Shown here one piece after another: positions 36,126 to 44,682 of a DNA stretch of 64,000 bases. Origin of the DNA: Blautia sp. MSJ-19 (GTDB lineage: Bacteria > Bacillota > Clostridia > Lachnospirales > Lachnospiraceae); assembly GCF_018918125.1 (NCBI RefSeq), contig NZ_JAHLQA010000007.1, forward strand, positions 248,001 to 312,000. The letters run 5' to 3'. The translations under genes were made by a program, and so were the position numbers. Every line of letters begins with the position of its first letter. The stretch's first letter is position 1. A model generated the notes under the pieces. That model saw only the letters and a program-made list of their open reading frames with translations. It ran no database searches and was not told the origin of the DNA.

Positions 36126-36971
36126 ATGTTTGGTTATGTGGTAATGAATAAGCCGGAAATAAAATGCAAAGATTTTGATATGTACCGCTCTTTTTACTGT
36201 GGATTGTGCAGGGAACTGAGAGAACGTTACGGAATCTCCGGGCAGATCACACTGAGTTATGATATGATATTTGTGATCCTTCTGCTCAGTGGCTTATATG
36301 AGCCACCTACCAGAAAGGGGACCACCAGATGTATTGTGCATCCGGTCTGCAAGCAGCAGGTACGCAAAAATACCATAACAGAATATGGTGCAGATATGAA
36401 TATCTTTCTTACTTATTATAAGTGCAAAGATGACTGGGAGGATGAAAAAAAGCTCCTCAGTCTTGTTTACGGGAAAGTGCTGGAGGGCAAAGAAAAAAAG
36501 AGCGAAAAACTCTGGCAGAAGAAGATTCAGGTGATCATAGAATGCCTGAATGAACTTTCCGAACTTGAAAAAGTACAGGAAACAGATATTGACAGAGTAT
36601 CCGGCTGTTTTGGACGGATCATGGCGGAAATTTTCGCATATCGGGAAGATGTGTGGGAATCTACACTGCGCCGTATGGGATTTTATTTCGGGAAATTTAT
36701 TTACCTGATGGATGCATACGATGATGTAGAAGAAGATGTCAAAAAAGGAAATTACAATCCTTTTGCAAAAGATTATATAATAAAAGGGTTCGACGACAGG
36801 GTAAAGGATATGCTTCTGATGATGATGTCGGAAACCTGTCGGGAATTTGAAAAACTTCCTATTATAAAATATGCAGACATTTTGCGGAATATTCTGTATT
36901 CCGGAGTGTGGTGCAGGTTTGAAAGCATATCCAAAAAGCGGAAGGAAGAGCAGGAGAAAGAGCATGTTTGA
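36126..36971 (+). CDS. DUF5685 protein
   Basis: A 281-residue protein of the DUF5685 family. The N-terminus [13 protein letters not shown] is followed by [24 protein letters not shown] and YYKCKDDW; these repeated cysteines could bind a metal or a cluster. [20 protein letters not shown] resembles the aspartate-rich motif of polyprenyl-type helical enzymes, but this is only a resemblance. The start at 36126 is 7 nt after GGAG; an upstream GTG at 36120 is less likely. It overlaps the J-protein gene by 8 nt. Confidence 0.82.
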   Translation: MFGYVVMNKPEIKCKDFDMYRSFYCGLCRELRERYGISGQITLSYDMIFVILLLSGLYEPPTRKGTTRCIVHPVCKQQVRKNTITEYGADMNIFLTYYKCKDDWEDEKKLLSLVYGKVLEGKEKKSEKLWQKKIQVIIECLNELSELEKVQETDIDRVSGCFGRIMAEIFAYREDVWESTLRRMGFYFGKFIYLMDAYDDVEEDVKKGNYNPFAKDYIIKGFDDRVKDMLLMMMSETCREFEKLPIIKYADILRNILYSGVWCRFESISKKRKEEQEKEHV

Positions 36972-37602
36972 TCCATACAGTGTTCTGGGGGTGTCCCGGG
37001 ATGCATCAGATGACGAAATCAAAAAAGCATACAGGAAACTGAGCCGCCGTTATCATCCGGATGCGAATATCAACAATCCGAATAAGGCACAGGCAGAAGA
37101 AAAATTCAAAGAAGTTCAGCAGGCATATGAGCAGATCATGAAGGAAAGGGAGTACGGTTCCTCGGGAACGAATGGTTCCTATGGAGGCTTCGGAGGTTTT
37201 GGAGGCCAGGGACAGACGACTTATCAGGATGAAGAAGCGGTGCGCCGGCAGGCGGCATTCAACTTTATCAACAGCAGACATTACCGGGAAGCCATGAATG
37301 TTCTGTCCTCACTGCAGCAGAAGAACGGTCAGTGGTATTACCTTTCTGCACTGGCAAACAATGGACTTGGAAATAATGTCAATGCATTGAATGATGCAAG
37401 GACTGCAGTCAATATGGAGCCGGACAATATGCAGTACCGGATGCTTCTGCAGAGACTGGAAGGCGGAGGAACCTGGTATCAGGAACAGCAGAATCCGTTT
37501 GGAGGAATGCCGACAGAAGGCGGAGATTACTGCATGAAACTCTGTCTGATGAATATGGCATGTAATCTCTGCTGTCCGGGAAGTGGTATGTTCTGTTGCT
37601 GA
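36964..37602 (+). CDS. J-domain protein with Cys-rich tail
   Basis: A 212-residue DnaJ-like co-chaperone. The J domain (residues 1-66) has the HPD tripeptide at 31-33, which stimulates DnaK ATPase. A Gly/Phe-rich linker follows, then a TPR-like helical region (about 100-170: [13 protein letters not shown]...[13 protein letters not shown]) and a tail ending [10 protein letters not shown] with earlier cysteines. It is not the canonical DnaJ, which has four CxxCxGxG repeats. The tail and the Cys-rich operon neighbours hint at a metal- or cluster-related client. The start overlaps the preceding gene by 8 nt. Confidence 0.87.
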   Translation: MFDPYSVLGVSRDASDDEIKKAYRKLSRRYHPDANINNPNKAQAEEKFKEVQQAYEQIMKEREYGSSGTNGSYGGFGGFGGQGQTTYQDEEAVRRQAAFNFINSRHYREAMNVLSSLQQKNGQWYYLSALANNGLGNNVNALNDARTAVNMEPDNMQYRMLLQRLEGGGTWYQEQQNPFGGMPTEGGDYCMKLCLMNMACNLCCPGSGMFCC

Positions 37603-37613
37603 TAAAAAATAAA

Positions 37614-37642
37614 TTGACAATTAACGATTGTGATATTATCAT
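37614..37642 (+). promoter_or_regulatory. Sigma-A promoter of ddh
   Basis: Perfect TTGACA (37614-37619), 17 nt, TATCAT (37637-37642). A leader of about 70 nt with a TTGCCA/TGGCAA hairpin (37653-37680) follows; it is far too short for a lysine riboswitch. Confidence 0.75.
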
Positions 37643-37720
37643 AATGGGTGTGTTGCCATGCTAAAGCGATGTAGTGGCAAAGGACAGCACTGCAGATTAT
37701 AACTACAGGAGGAAATCACA

Positions 37721-38707
37721 ATGAGTATTCGTATTGGTATTTTAGGTTACGGTAATCTTGGACGAGGTGTGGAATGTGCAATCAAACACAATCCGGATCT
37801 GGAGCTGGTTGCTGTATTTACACGTCGTGATCCTGCAACTGTAAAGATTCTTACAGAGACAGCAGCAGTTTATCATGTAGACGAAGCAGAAAAAATGAAA
37901 GATAAAATTGATGTTCTGATTCTTTGCGGAGGAAGTGCAACAGATCTTCCGGAACAGACACCAAAATATGCGCAGTGGTTCAATGTTGTAGACAGTTTTG
38001 ATACACATGCCAGAATTCCGGAGCATTTTGCAAATGTAGACAAAGCAGCATCTGAGAATGGCCATGTAGGAATCATCTCTGTTGGCTGGGACCCGGGAAT
38101 GTTCTCCCTCAACAGAATGTATGCAAATGCAATTCTTACAAACGGCAGGGATTATACATTCTGGGGCAAAGGAGTCAGCCAGGGACATTCTGATGCAATC
38201 CGCAGAATCGATGGAGTAAAAGACGGCAAACAGTATACCATTCCGGTTGAAGCAGCTCTTGAGTCTGTAAGAAACGGAGAGAATCCGGAACTGACTACCA
38301 GACAGAAACATACAAGAGAATGTTTCGTTGTAGCAGAAGAAGGTGCAGATCTTGCAAGAATTGAAAACGAGATCAAGACAATGCCAAACTACTTTGATGA
38401 GTATGACACAACAGTACATTTCATTTCCGAGGAAGAACTGAAACGTGACCACAGCGGAATTCCGCATGGTGGATTTGTGATTCGTACAGGAAAGACAGGC
38501 TGGAATGATGAAAACAGCCATGTGATCGAATACAGTCTGAAACTGGATTCCAACCCGGAATTTACATCTTCCGTAATCGTTGCATATGCAAGAGCTGCAT
38601 ATCGTATGAGCCAGGAAGGACAGAAAGGATGCAAGACAGTATTTGATGTTGCACCGGCATATTTAAGCGCACTTGATGGTGCTGAACTGAGAAAACATCT
38701 TCTGTAA
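37721..38707 (+). CDS. ddh: meso-Diaminopimelate D-dehydrogenase
   Basis: A 328-residue NADPH enzyme that makes meso-diaminopimelate from tetrahydrodipicolinate in one step, for lysine and peptidoglycan. The Rossmann motif GYGNLGRGVE is at residues 9-18. Family motifs are LCGGSATDLPEQTP, VDSFDTHARIPEH, VGWDPGMFSLNR and FWGKGVSQGHSDAIRRIDGV (a 20-residue conserved block). It is alone between a strong promoter and terminator. Confidence 0.95.
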   Translation: MSIRIGILGYGNLGRGVECAIKHNPDLELVAVFTRRDPATVKILTETAAVYHVDEAEKMKDKIDVLILCGGSATDLPEQTPKYAQWFNVVDSFDTHARIPEHFANVDKAASENGHVGIISVGWDPGMFSLNRMYANAILTNGRDYTFWGKGVSQGHSDAIRRIDGVKDGKQYTIPVEAALESVRNGENPELTTRQKHTRECFVVAEEGADLARIENEIKTMPNYFDEYDTTVHFISEEELKRDHSGIPHGGFVIRTGKTGWNDENSHVIEYSLKLDSNPEFTSSVIVAYARAAYRMSQEGQKGCKTVFDVAPAYLSALDGAELRKHLL

Positions 38708-38716
38708 TTAAACAGG

Positions 38717-38777
38717 TATGGGGGATAGAGTTAGTGGCCTTTTAAAATCACTTTAACTCTGTCCCCCATAGTTTTTA
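38717..38777 (+). terminator. Intrinsic terminator after ddh
   Basis: Stem TATGGGGGATAGAGTTA (38717-38733)/TAACTCTGTCCCCCATA (38754-38770), then T5. Confidence 0.9.
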
Positions 38778-38785
38778 CTTTTTTA

Positions 38786-38814
38786 TTGACGGAATTACAA
38801 ACATGGGATATAAT
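38786..38814 (+). promoter_or_regulatory. Sigma-A promoter of the cell-wall-binding hydrolase gene
   Basis: TTGACG (38786-38791), 17 nt, perfect TATAAT (38809-38814). Transcription should begin near 38821, just upstream of the WalR-like box. Confidence 0.82.
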
Positions 38815-38827
38815 ACCTACATACTAT

Positions 38828-38844
38828 TGTAACAAGATTGTAAA
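38828..38844 (+). promoter_or_regulatory. WalR-like operator
   Basis: TGTAAC-N5-TGTAAA fits the Bacillus WalR consensus TGTWAH-N5-TGTWAH exactly. It lies about +8 to +24 from the predicted start, a position at which WalR represses in Bacillus. The downstream gene is a cell-wall hydrolase, the class WalRK controls. No walRK gene is in this window. Confidence 0.6.
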
Positions 38845-38883
38845 AAATACGAATATAAATGTTCGCAGAAAGAGGTCATGTTT

Positions 38884-40557
38884 ATGGGAAAGGGATGTAA
38901 AAAGTCCTGGGTTTTTGGAATCTTTTTAGGTATTATGCTTTTTGCGGCAGGATTTGCATTTCAGTCTACAACGGTAGAGACGCAGGCTGCCACGACAGGA
39001 TTCCGTACAGTAAGTGGAAAGACTTATTACTATAAGAACGGCAAGAAGGTAAAGGGATGGCTGACACTTGGAGGCAAGAAATATTTCCTGAATACAAAGA
39101 CAGGAGTACTTCTTAAGGGATGGCAGAAAAGCTCCAAAGGTCCAAAACGCTATTTTGACTCCCGTACAGGAGTGATGTACACCGGCATGAAAAAGATTGG
39201 TGGCAAGTATTATTACTTTGATTATAAGACCGGCTACAGCAAGAGCGGCTTTGTAAAAGCAGCAAATGGAACTGTGGTACGGTATTTCAGTCCGTCTACT
39301 TATACGATGGCAACAGGCTGGATGACCAATTCCAAGAATCAGAAATGGTATTTTGCAAGTAACGGTAAGATGTATATGGGATTAAAAAAAGTTGGTAAAT
39401 ATTACTACTATTTCAACCCGAAAACCGGAATTGCAGCCAAAGGTTATGTTACTACAAGCGGCGAGACAAGGTACTTTAATTCCAAGTATTGCCGGATGGT
39501 TACCGGATGGACCAAATCATCTAAGGGCGAGTACCGTTATTTTGACAGTAAAGGTGTCATGTATAAGGGACTTAAAAAGGTTGGCAGCAGCTATTATTAC
39601 TTTAACACCAGCAACGGAATTGCAGCCGGCGGCTGGGTAACAATCAGTGGAAACAAATATTATTTTGATAAGACTTCCTTTAAGATGGTTACGGGAACCA
39701 AGACCATCGATGGAATTATTTATACGTTTAATTCCTCGGGTGTACTGACCAGTACGACAGATCCGAGCAAAGATGACAATAATAACAATAACAGTAATAA
39801 TACAAGCAATTCCTATTTTGCGAATGACCCGAAACCGGTCAAACAGACAGGAAGCAAGACCATTAAGAATTATCTTGCAGGAGCACTGATGCCGGTGGGA
39901 CAGGCACTGTATATCTGGGGCGGTGGATGGAATGATTCCACACTGAAGGGAGTCAAAGCCAACTGGCAGAACTTCTACCTGAGCCAGAGCAGCAGTTATA
40001 ACTATAATAACTACCGCGATCTCAGCATGGGTAACAGAGCCAAAGGTCTGGACTGTTCCGGGTTTGTAGGATGGGCTACGTATCAGGTAATGCAGACAAA
40101 GAGTGATGTAGGTTATGGATATACTGTTGTATCCGGAGACATCGGAAGCTACTATAAGGGAAAAGGATGGGGCTCCATTGTTAATCAGAACTATCTGTCT
40201 CAGACTAACTGGAAAGTATATCCGGGTGATATCGGTTATGATGAGGGACATACATGGATCATTCTTGGCCAGTGTTCAGATAAGAGTGCGGTGATCGTGC
40301 ATTCTACACCGAATGCAGGAGTTCAGATAGCAGGAACCTGCACGCCGTCCGGTAATTACAACAGCGAGGCGGTTGCTCTTGCGAAGAAATATATGTCCAG
40401 ATATGCAGGATATAAGAAATACACTTATAATACATCTACAAGCAATTATATCCGTCGTGGTAATTATCTGAGATGGTATTCCAGTACTTTATCCGATCCG
40501 GATGGTTACAAAAACAAAACAGCAGATGTGATTTTAAAAGATCTGTTTGGATTTTAA
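38884..40557 (+). CDS. Secreted cell-wall-binding repeat protein with NlpC/P60-like hydrolase domain
   Basis: A 557-residue exported protein. The signal peptide runs to about residue 36 (TQA-AT). About 10 choline- or glucan-binding-type repeats follow (about 40-290), with the pattern GW..xxGK.YYF...G.M..G. After an Asn-rich linker comes a hydrolase domain (about 330-500) with the NlpC/P60 triad-like residues: Cys391 in LDCSGF, His456 in EGHTWIIL and His473 in VHSTPN. It probably cleaves wall peptides while held by the repeats. AGAGG is 8 nt before the ATG at 38884; the ATG at 38878 is too close. The catalytic assignment is by motif only. Confidence 0.88.
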   Translation: MGKGCKKSWVFGIFLGIMLFAAGFAFQSTTVETQAATTGFRTVSGKTYYYKNGKKVKGWLTLGGKKYFLNTKTGVLLKGWQKSSKGPKRYFDSRTGVMYTGMKKIGGKYYYFDYKTGYSKSGFVKAANGTVVRYFSPSTYTMATGWMTNSKNQKWYFASNGKMYMGLKKVGKYYYYFNPKTGIAAKGYVTTSGETRYFNSKYCRMVTGWTKSSKGEYRYFDSKGVMYKGLKKVGSSYYYFNTSNGIAAGGWVTISGNKYYFDKTSFKMVTGTKTIDGIIYTFNSSGVLTSTTDPSKDDNNNNNSNNTSNSYFANDPKPVKQTGSKTIKNYLAGALMPVGQALYIWGGGWNDSTLKGVKANWQNFYLSQSSSYNYNNYRDLSMGNRAKGLDCSGFVGWATYQVMQTKSDVGYGYTVVSGDIGSYYKGKGWGSIVNQNYLSQTNWKVYPGDIGYDEGHTWIILGQCSDKSAVIVHSTPNAGVQIAGTCTPSGNYNSEAVALAKKYMSRYAGYKKYTYNTSTSNYIRRGNYLRWYSSTLSDPDGYKNKTADVILKDLFGF

Positions 40558-40575
40558 ATAAGAATGAAATGTTAC

Positions 40576-40611
40576 GGAGAAGTTTCTGTTGCCAGGAACT
40601 TCTCCTTTATT
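40576..40611 (+). terminator. Intrinsic terminator
   Basis: Stem GGAGAAGTTTC (40576-40586)/GGAACTTCTCC (40595-40605), then TTTATTTT. Confidence 0.85.
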
Positions 40612-40627
40612 TTGCAGAGTTTTTAAT

Positions 40628-40736
40628 AAATGTTACAAAATATTAAACTTTTTATCGATTTGGTCTTGCAAACATAAGAAGCATGTGTTAATATATACAA
40701 GAACTTAAGAAAGATATTTCGCAAATGTTACAAAAT
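40628..40736 (+). promoter_or_regulatory. Promoter with flanking 14-nt direct repeats, upstream of an NlpC/P60 gene
   Basis: TTGCAA (40666-40671), 17 nt, extended -10 TGTTAATAT (-10 at 40689-40694). The exact 14-mer AAATGTTACAAAAT occurs at 40628-40641 and again at 40723-40736, once upstream and once downstream of the promoter. Each contains TGTTAC, a WalR half-site. Confidence 0.6.
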
Positions 40737-40765
40737 AGAGTTAAAAAGATTATGAGGTGAGAAAC

Positions 40766-42193
40766 ATGAAAAAACGAATTGTTTGCCTGACGTTAGCAAT
40801 CATGATGACAGCAGCTCAGGTTGTCAGTGTAAGCGCATCAAGAGAAGATGAACTGAGAGAGGAGCAGGCGGCTACAAGCGCACAGCTGGATGCCACATAT
40901 GCACAGATCGATCAGCTTTATTCTGCAAAGCAGCAGCTTCAGAATGAGATCGCTACTCTGGATGCAAATCTTGTGAATGTCATGGTTTCCATTCAGACCC
41001 TGGAAGGGGATATCAGCAATAAAGAAGCAGACATCGAGCAGACACAGGCCGACCTGCAGAAAGCACAGAACGCAAAAGACAAACAGTACGAAGCAATGAA
41101 GCAGCGTATTCAGTATCTGTACGAAAAAGGTGGAAACGAAGCATGGTTCCAGATGATGATGAGTGCAGATAACCTTTCTGATCTTCTTACAAAAGCTGAA
41201 TATACACAGAAAATGTATGATTACGACAGAAAGAGCCTTGAGAAATATGCCAATACGATTGAACAGGTTACAAACCTCGGAAATCAGTACCAGCAGGAGA
41301 AATCCGAACTGGAAGGCATGAAACAGGAATACGAGGCAGAATCCGTAAATCTTCAGACTCAGATTGATACAAAGAAAGCAAATTCCGCAGATTGTGATAA
41401 TGAAATCGCATATGCACAGGAAATGGCAAATGAATATGCAAACCTGATTCAGGAACAGCAGGCAGAGATTGAACAGCTCGAAGCAGAGCGTATTGCAGCA
41501 GAAGAAGAGGCAAGACGTCAGGCAGAAGCAGAAGCTGCCGCAGCGGCTGCAGCAGCAGAGGAAGAGGCTGCACAGCAGGAAGAAGCAGAACAGGAAGATC
41601 AGACTGTTTATGATGAAGAAGGCAACGAAGTAGATGCTGAAGAAGCAGCAGAAAACGGAGATACCGTATACGATGAAGAAGGTAATGAAGTAGATCCGAG
41701 CGAAGTTGTTTCCAGTGATGACAGCTCCGGCAGCGATGATGTACAGTACGATGAGTATGGCAACGTGATTGACAGTGATAACACAGTAGATCCTGATGAT
41801 GTGGATTACTCTGATGATTCATCCAGCAGTTCTTCAAGCTCATCCAGCAGCTCAGGATCTGCTATCGTAGACTATGCTACACAGTTTGTTGGCAATCCAT
41901 ATGTATGGGGCGGCACAAGCCTTACAAGCGGTGCTGACTGCTCAGGATTCACACAGAGTGTTTATGCACAGTTTGGATACAGCCTTCCGAGAACATCCTA
42001 TGAGCAGCAGAACTGGGGAACAGAAGTTTCCTACGCAGATGCACAGCCAGGTGACCTGATCTGCTATGGTGGACACGTTGCAATCTACATGGGCAACGGA
42101 CAGATCGTTCATGCTTCCAACTCCCAGGATGGTATCAAGATCAGTAATGATGCTACTTACAGAACAATTCTTTCTGTAAGAAGACCTTCATAA
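40766..42193 (+). CDS. Secreted coiled-coil NlpC/P60 peptidoglycan endopeptidase
   Basis: A 475-residue exported protein of PcsB/CwlO-like layout. Signal peptide, a long coiled coil (about residues 25-260, with YLYEKGGNEAWFQMMMSADNLSDLL typical of PcsB), an Ala/Glu-rich stretch, three YDEEGNEVD-type acidic repeats, a poly-Ser linker and the NlpC/P60 domain (about 370-475) with Cys392 (ADCSGF), His437 (GGHVAIY) and His449 (IVHAS). It should cut D-Glu-mDAP-type stem bonds during growth or division, with the coiled coil acting as the control arm. The ATG at 40766 is preferred over an upstream GTG. Confidence 0.92.
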   Translation: MKKRIVCLTLAIMMTAAQVVSVSASREDELREEQAATSAQLDATYAQIDQLYSAKQQLQNEIATLDANLVNVMVSIQTLEGDISNKEADIEQTQADLQKAQNAKDKQYEAMKQRIQYLYEKGGNEAWFQMMMSADNLSDLLTKAEYTQKMYDYDRKSLEKYANTIEQVTNLGNQYQQEKSELEGMKQEYEAESVNLQTQIDTKKANSADCDNEIAYAQEMANEYANLIQEQQAEIEQLEAERIAAEEEARRQAEAEAAAAAAAAEEEAAQQEEAEQEDQTVYDEEGNEVDAEEAAENGDTVYDEEGNEVDPSEVVSSDDSSGSDDVQYDEYGNVIDSDNTVDPDDVDYSDDSSSSSSSSSSSSGSAIVDYATQFVGNPYVWGGTSLTSGADCSGFTQSVYAQFGYSLPRTSYEQQNWGTEVSYADAQPGDLICYGGHVAIYMGNGQIVHASNSQDGIKISNDATYRTILSVRRPS

Positions 42194-42216
42194 TTTTTTC
42201 AGAAAAAAGATATTTG

Positions 42217-42250
42217 TAAAAAACGGTGGTGTAAAAACTGCCGTTTTTTG
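42217..42250 (+). terminator. Intrinsic terminator after the NlpC/P60 gene
   Basis: Stem AAAAACGG...CCGTTTTT (about 42219-42248) followed by TTTTTTG. Confidence 0.8.
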
Positions 42251-42262
42251 TTTTTGGAAAAA

Positions 42263-42396
42263 GAGAAAACCGCAGAAGGGGCTTGGCCAGCCCCCTCTGC
42301 ACACCCCTCGGCTGAGTGTTTGACGGGAATTTGGTTTTGTGGGGTTTCCTTAGAAAAATTCTCCTGGTGTTTTAAGCCAGAACACCTTCGTATAAA
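42263..42396 (-). repeat. Dispersed hairpin repeat, copy A
   Basis: A 134-nt element that reads from 42396 to 42263 on the minus strand. It begins TTTATACGAA, contains CACCAGGAGAATTTTTC and GTCAAACACTCAGCC, and ends in a 12-bp hairpin at 42272-42300 with loop GGCCA. It is one of four copies in this window (others at 42606, 45889 and 54595). Confidence 0.85.
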
Positions 42397-42605
42397 TGGG
42401 GCGAAATTTGCACTGTGGCTCATATATCCTGCGTCTGCGACATACAGGAAGATATTGCTGTAAGATGCCATACTACTGGTGGAGTGTGACGTTGAATTTA
42501 TAAGAAGTATGTCACGTCATACCAACAGTATGTCTCCATACAGGACACACCCTGCTGCATAGCTTAGACCCGGCTTACGGAGACACGGTGCGACCTGAAG
42601 TCCAT
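42397..42605. other. Intergenic stretch without recognised gene
   Basis: About 210 nt between two oppositely oriented repeat copies. Small hairpins are visible (for example GTGACG...TCAC around 42487-42515), but there is no credible reading frame and no known RNA signature. Open frames that cross it are by-products of the repeat. Confidence 0.5.
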
Positions 42606-42735
42606 TCATACAAAAGTTTTCGGTTTTGTAAAACTAAGAGAAATTTTCAAAGCTACTGTCTTAGACAGAACTACATATTCCTTTTCTGCCCAGGGGTTTG
42701 CCAAGGGGACTGGCGAAGTCCCCTTGGTGGCCTTC
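42606..42735 (+). repeat. Dispersed hairpin repeat, copy D (diverged 5' half)
   Basis: The 3' half (42688-42735) matches the other copies clearly: GCCCAGGGG, then a 12-bp hairpin 42700-42711/42717-42728 with loop GGCGA, then GGCCTTC. The 5' half is only weakly similar (CATACAAAAG, AGAGAAATTTTCAAAG). Confidence 0.7.
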
Positions 42736-42811
42736 AAAGCATTTGAGGTTTCTACATTCCTAAATGTATAAATATGTGCATGCATTTGCTGTGCATATCC
42801 AGCAAAATATA

Positions 42812-42888
42812 TTGACTTTTAGAAGAAAAAGTATTACTATGACGTAAAGCGCAACGGAGCACTTCATGTTTCCGTGCGCTCTTTTTTT
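42812..42888 (+). promoter_or_regulatory. Promoter followed immediately by terminator hairpin (attenuator-like)
   Basis: TTGACT (42812-42817), 17 nt, TACTAT (42835-42840). The predicted start falls at the base of a hairpin AGCGCAACGGA (42848-42858)/TCCGTGCGCT (42871-42880) with T7 after it. A transcript would be only about 45 nt unless read-through reaches the amino-acid transporter at 43021. A second hairpin with a GAAA loop (42963-42983) sits just before that gene. Confidence 0.5.
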
Positions 42889-43020
42889 GTTACAAAGAAA
42901 AATTTTGTTTCCAGATTTCTTTTTATTACAAATTTTTTCGTAACAAAATTTAACTTACGGTGATATGTTCCGAAAGGACATATGGATGAAAAAATATATA
43001 TTATTTAGGAGGAAACGAAA

Positions 43021-43875
43021 ATGAGAAAGAGCAAAATGTGGAGAATGTTGACAGTCGCTGCAGTAGCAGCATCTATGACCTGTGGTATCGTGGGAGTACA
43101 GAGTGTCAGTGCGGATGATAAGAAAACTCTGAAAGTTGCAATGGAATGTGGATATGCGCCATATAACTGGACACAGCCGGATGATTCTAACGGAGCCGTA
43201 CAGATTTCCGGAAGTTCTGACTATGCATATGGTTACGACGTTATGATGGCAAAGAAGATCGCAGATGAACTTGGCTATGATCTTGAGATCGTCAAACTTG
43301 ACTGGGATTCCCTTGTACCGGCAGTACAGTCCGGACAGGTTGACTGTGTCATTGCAGGACAGTCCATCACCAAAGAACGTCAGCAGATGGTTGACTTCAC
43401 AGATCCATACTATTATGCATCAATCATCACTCTGGTAAAAGAGGATGGAGACTATAAAGACGCAGCAAGCGTAGAAGACCTTAAAGGGGCAACGGTTACT
43501 TCTCAGCAGAATACAATCTGGTATGATTCCTGCCTGCCGCAGATTCCGGACGGAAATATCCTTCCTGCACAGGAAAGCGCACCGGCAATGCTGGTAGCGC
43601 TGGAATCCGGTAAATGCGATGCAGTCGTAACAGATATGCCTACAGGAAAAGCTGCCTGCGTAGCTTATCCGGATTTCAAACTTCTTGATTTCACAGGAAC
43701 AGACGGAGAATTCGAAGTATCTGACGAGGACATCAACATCGGTATCTCCCTCAAAAAAGGTAACGATGAACTCAAAGATGCGATCAATGGTGTTTTAAGC
43801 GAGATGACAGAAGATGACTTCAACTCCATGATGGACGAAGCAATCTCCGTACAGCCGCTGTCCAGCGAGTCATAA
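43021..43875 (+). CDS. Polar amino-acid ABC transporter, substrate-binding protein
   Basis: A 284-residue exported type-2 binding protein (SBP_bac_3). The signal peptide ends near VSA-DD. The mature protein opens LKVAMECGYAPYNW, then YGYDVMMAKKIADELGYDLEIV, VDCVIAGQSITKERQQMVDFTDPYY, which are typical of Arg/Lys/His/Gln or cystine binders. The internal cysteine in ASMTCG is not in a proper lipobox. It heads a three-gene operon. The substrate cannot be fixed from sequence. AGGAGG precedes the ATG. Confidence 0.93.
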   Translation: MRKSKMWRMLTVAAVAASMTCGIVGVQSVSADDKKTLKVAMECGYAPYNWTQPDDSNGAVQISGSSDYAYGYDVMMAKKIADELGYDLEIVKLDWDSLVPAVQSGQVDCVIAGQSITKERQQMVDFTDPYYYASIITLVKEDGDYKDAASVEDLKGATVTSQQNTIWYDSCLPQIPDGNILPAQESAPAMLVALESGKCDAVVTDMPTGKAACVAYPDFKLLDFTGTDGEFEVSDEDINIGISLKKGNDELKDAINGVLSEMTEDDFNSMMDEAISVQPLSSES

Positions 43876-43887
43876 AGGAGGAGCAAA

Positions 43888-44682
43888 ATGCTGCCTGAAA
43901 GTTTTGGAGGAAGAATCATCTATCTTCTTCAGCAATATGGTCCCTCCTTTGCGAAGGGAGCCGGAGTCAGCATGTGGCTGGCACTGGTCGGAACGCTTTT
44001 TGGATGTATCATCGGTTTTCTCGTAGGTATTGTACAGACAATTCCAGTGGACAAAAACGATTCCACAGCCAAGAGGGTACTGATCAAAATCGTGAAATTT
44101 ATCCTTGCCTGCTATGTGGAGTTCTTCCGTGGAACTCCTATGATGGCACAGGCAATGTTCATCTACTTCGGTAGTGCATACCTGTTCAATATCAATATGT
44201 CCATGTGGTTTGCCGCAATCTTTATCGTATCCATCAATACCGGTGCATACATGGCAGAGACCGTCCGCGGAGGTATCCTTTCCATTGACCCGGGTCAGAC
44301 AGAGGGAGCCAAGGCAATCGGCATGACACATGTACAGACCATGATCAATGTTATCCTTCCGCAGGCACTGCGAAACATCATGCCGCAGATCGGCAATAAC
44401 CTGATCATCAACATCAAAGATACCTGTGTACTTTCCATCATCGGTACGGTAGAACTTTTTTACACGACCAAAGGTGTGGCAGGTGCACTGTATACATACT
44501 TTGAGTCCTTCACAATTGCCATGGTCATTTACTTTATTATGACCTTTACCTGTTCCAGGATCCTTCGCGTGATCGAGCGCAAGATGGACGGACCGGACAA
44601 CTATGACCTGGCAACCGCGGATACCCTGACACATACAAGTGGTATGTATTCTTATAAGGAAAGGAAGGACAGCAGAGAATGA
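43888..44682 (+). CDS. Polar amino-acid ABC transporter permease
   Basis: A 264-residue HisMQ/GlnP-type permease with about five helices. The conserved EFFRGTPMMAQAMF and the EAA loop (ETVRGGILSIDPGQTEGAKAIGM region) contact the ATPase. Only one permease gene is present, so it probably forms a homodimer. It starts 12 nt after the binding-protein gene with AAAGGAGG in the gap. Confidence 0.94.
   Translation: MLPESFGGRIIYLLQQYGPSFAKGAGVSMWLALVGTLFGCIIGFLVGIVQTIPVDKNDSTAKRVLIKIVKFILACYVEFFRGTPMMAQAMFIYFGSAYLFNINMSMWFAAIFIVSINTGAYMAETVRGGILSIDPGQTEGAKAIGMTHVQTMINVILPQALRNIMPQIGNNLIINIKDTCVLSIIGTVELFYTTKGVAGALYTYFESFTIAMVIYFIMTFTCSRILRVIERKMDGPDNYDLATADTLTHTSGMYSYKERKDSRE

Noticed and set aside
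37643-37720. Lysine riboswitch upstream of ddh
   Set aside because: The leader is only about 75 nt with one simple hairpin; the lysine aptamer is about 170 nt.
42199-42471. Open frames on both strands across repeat copy A (and 45804-46202 across copy B)
   Set aside because: They share an EKFSWCFK-like string only because the repeat is shared. Copy C has a stop in the same frame and there is no ribosome site. I treat them as repeat by-products, although a decayed coding origin cannot be fully excluded.
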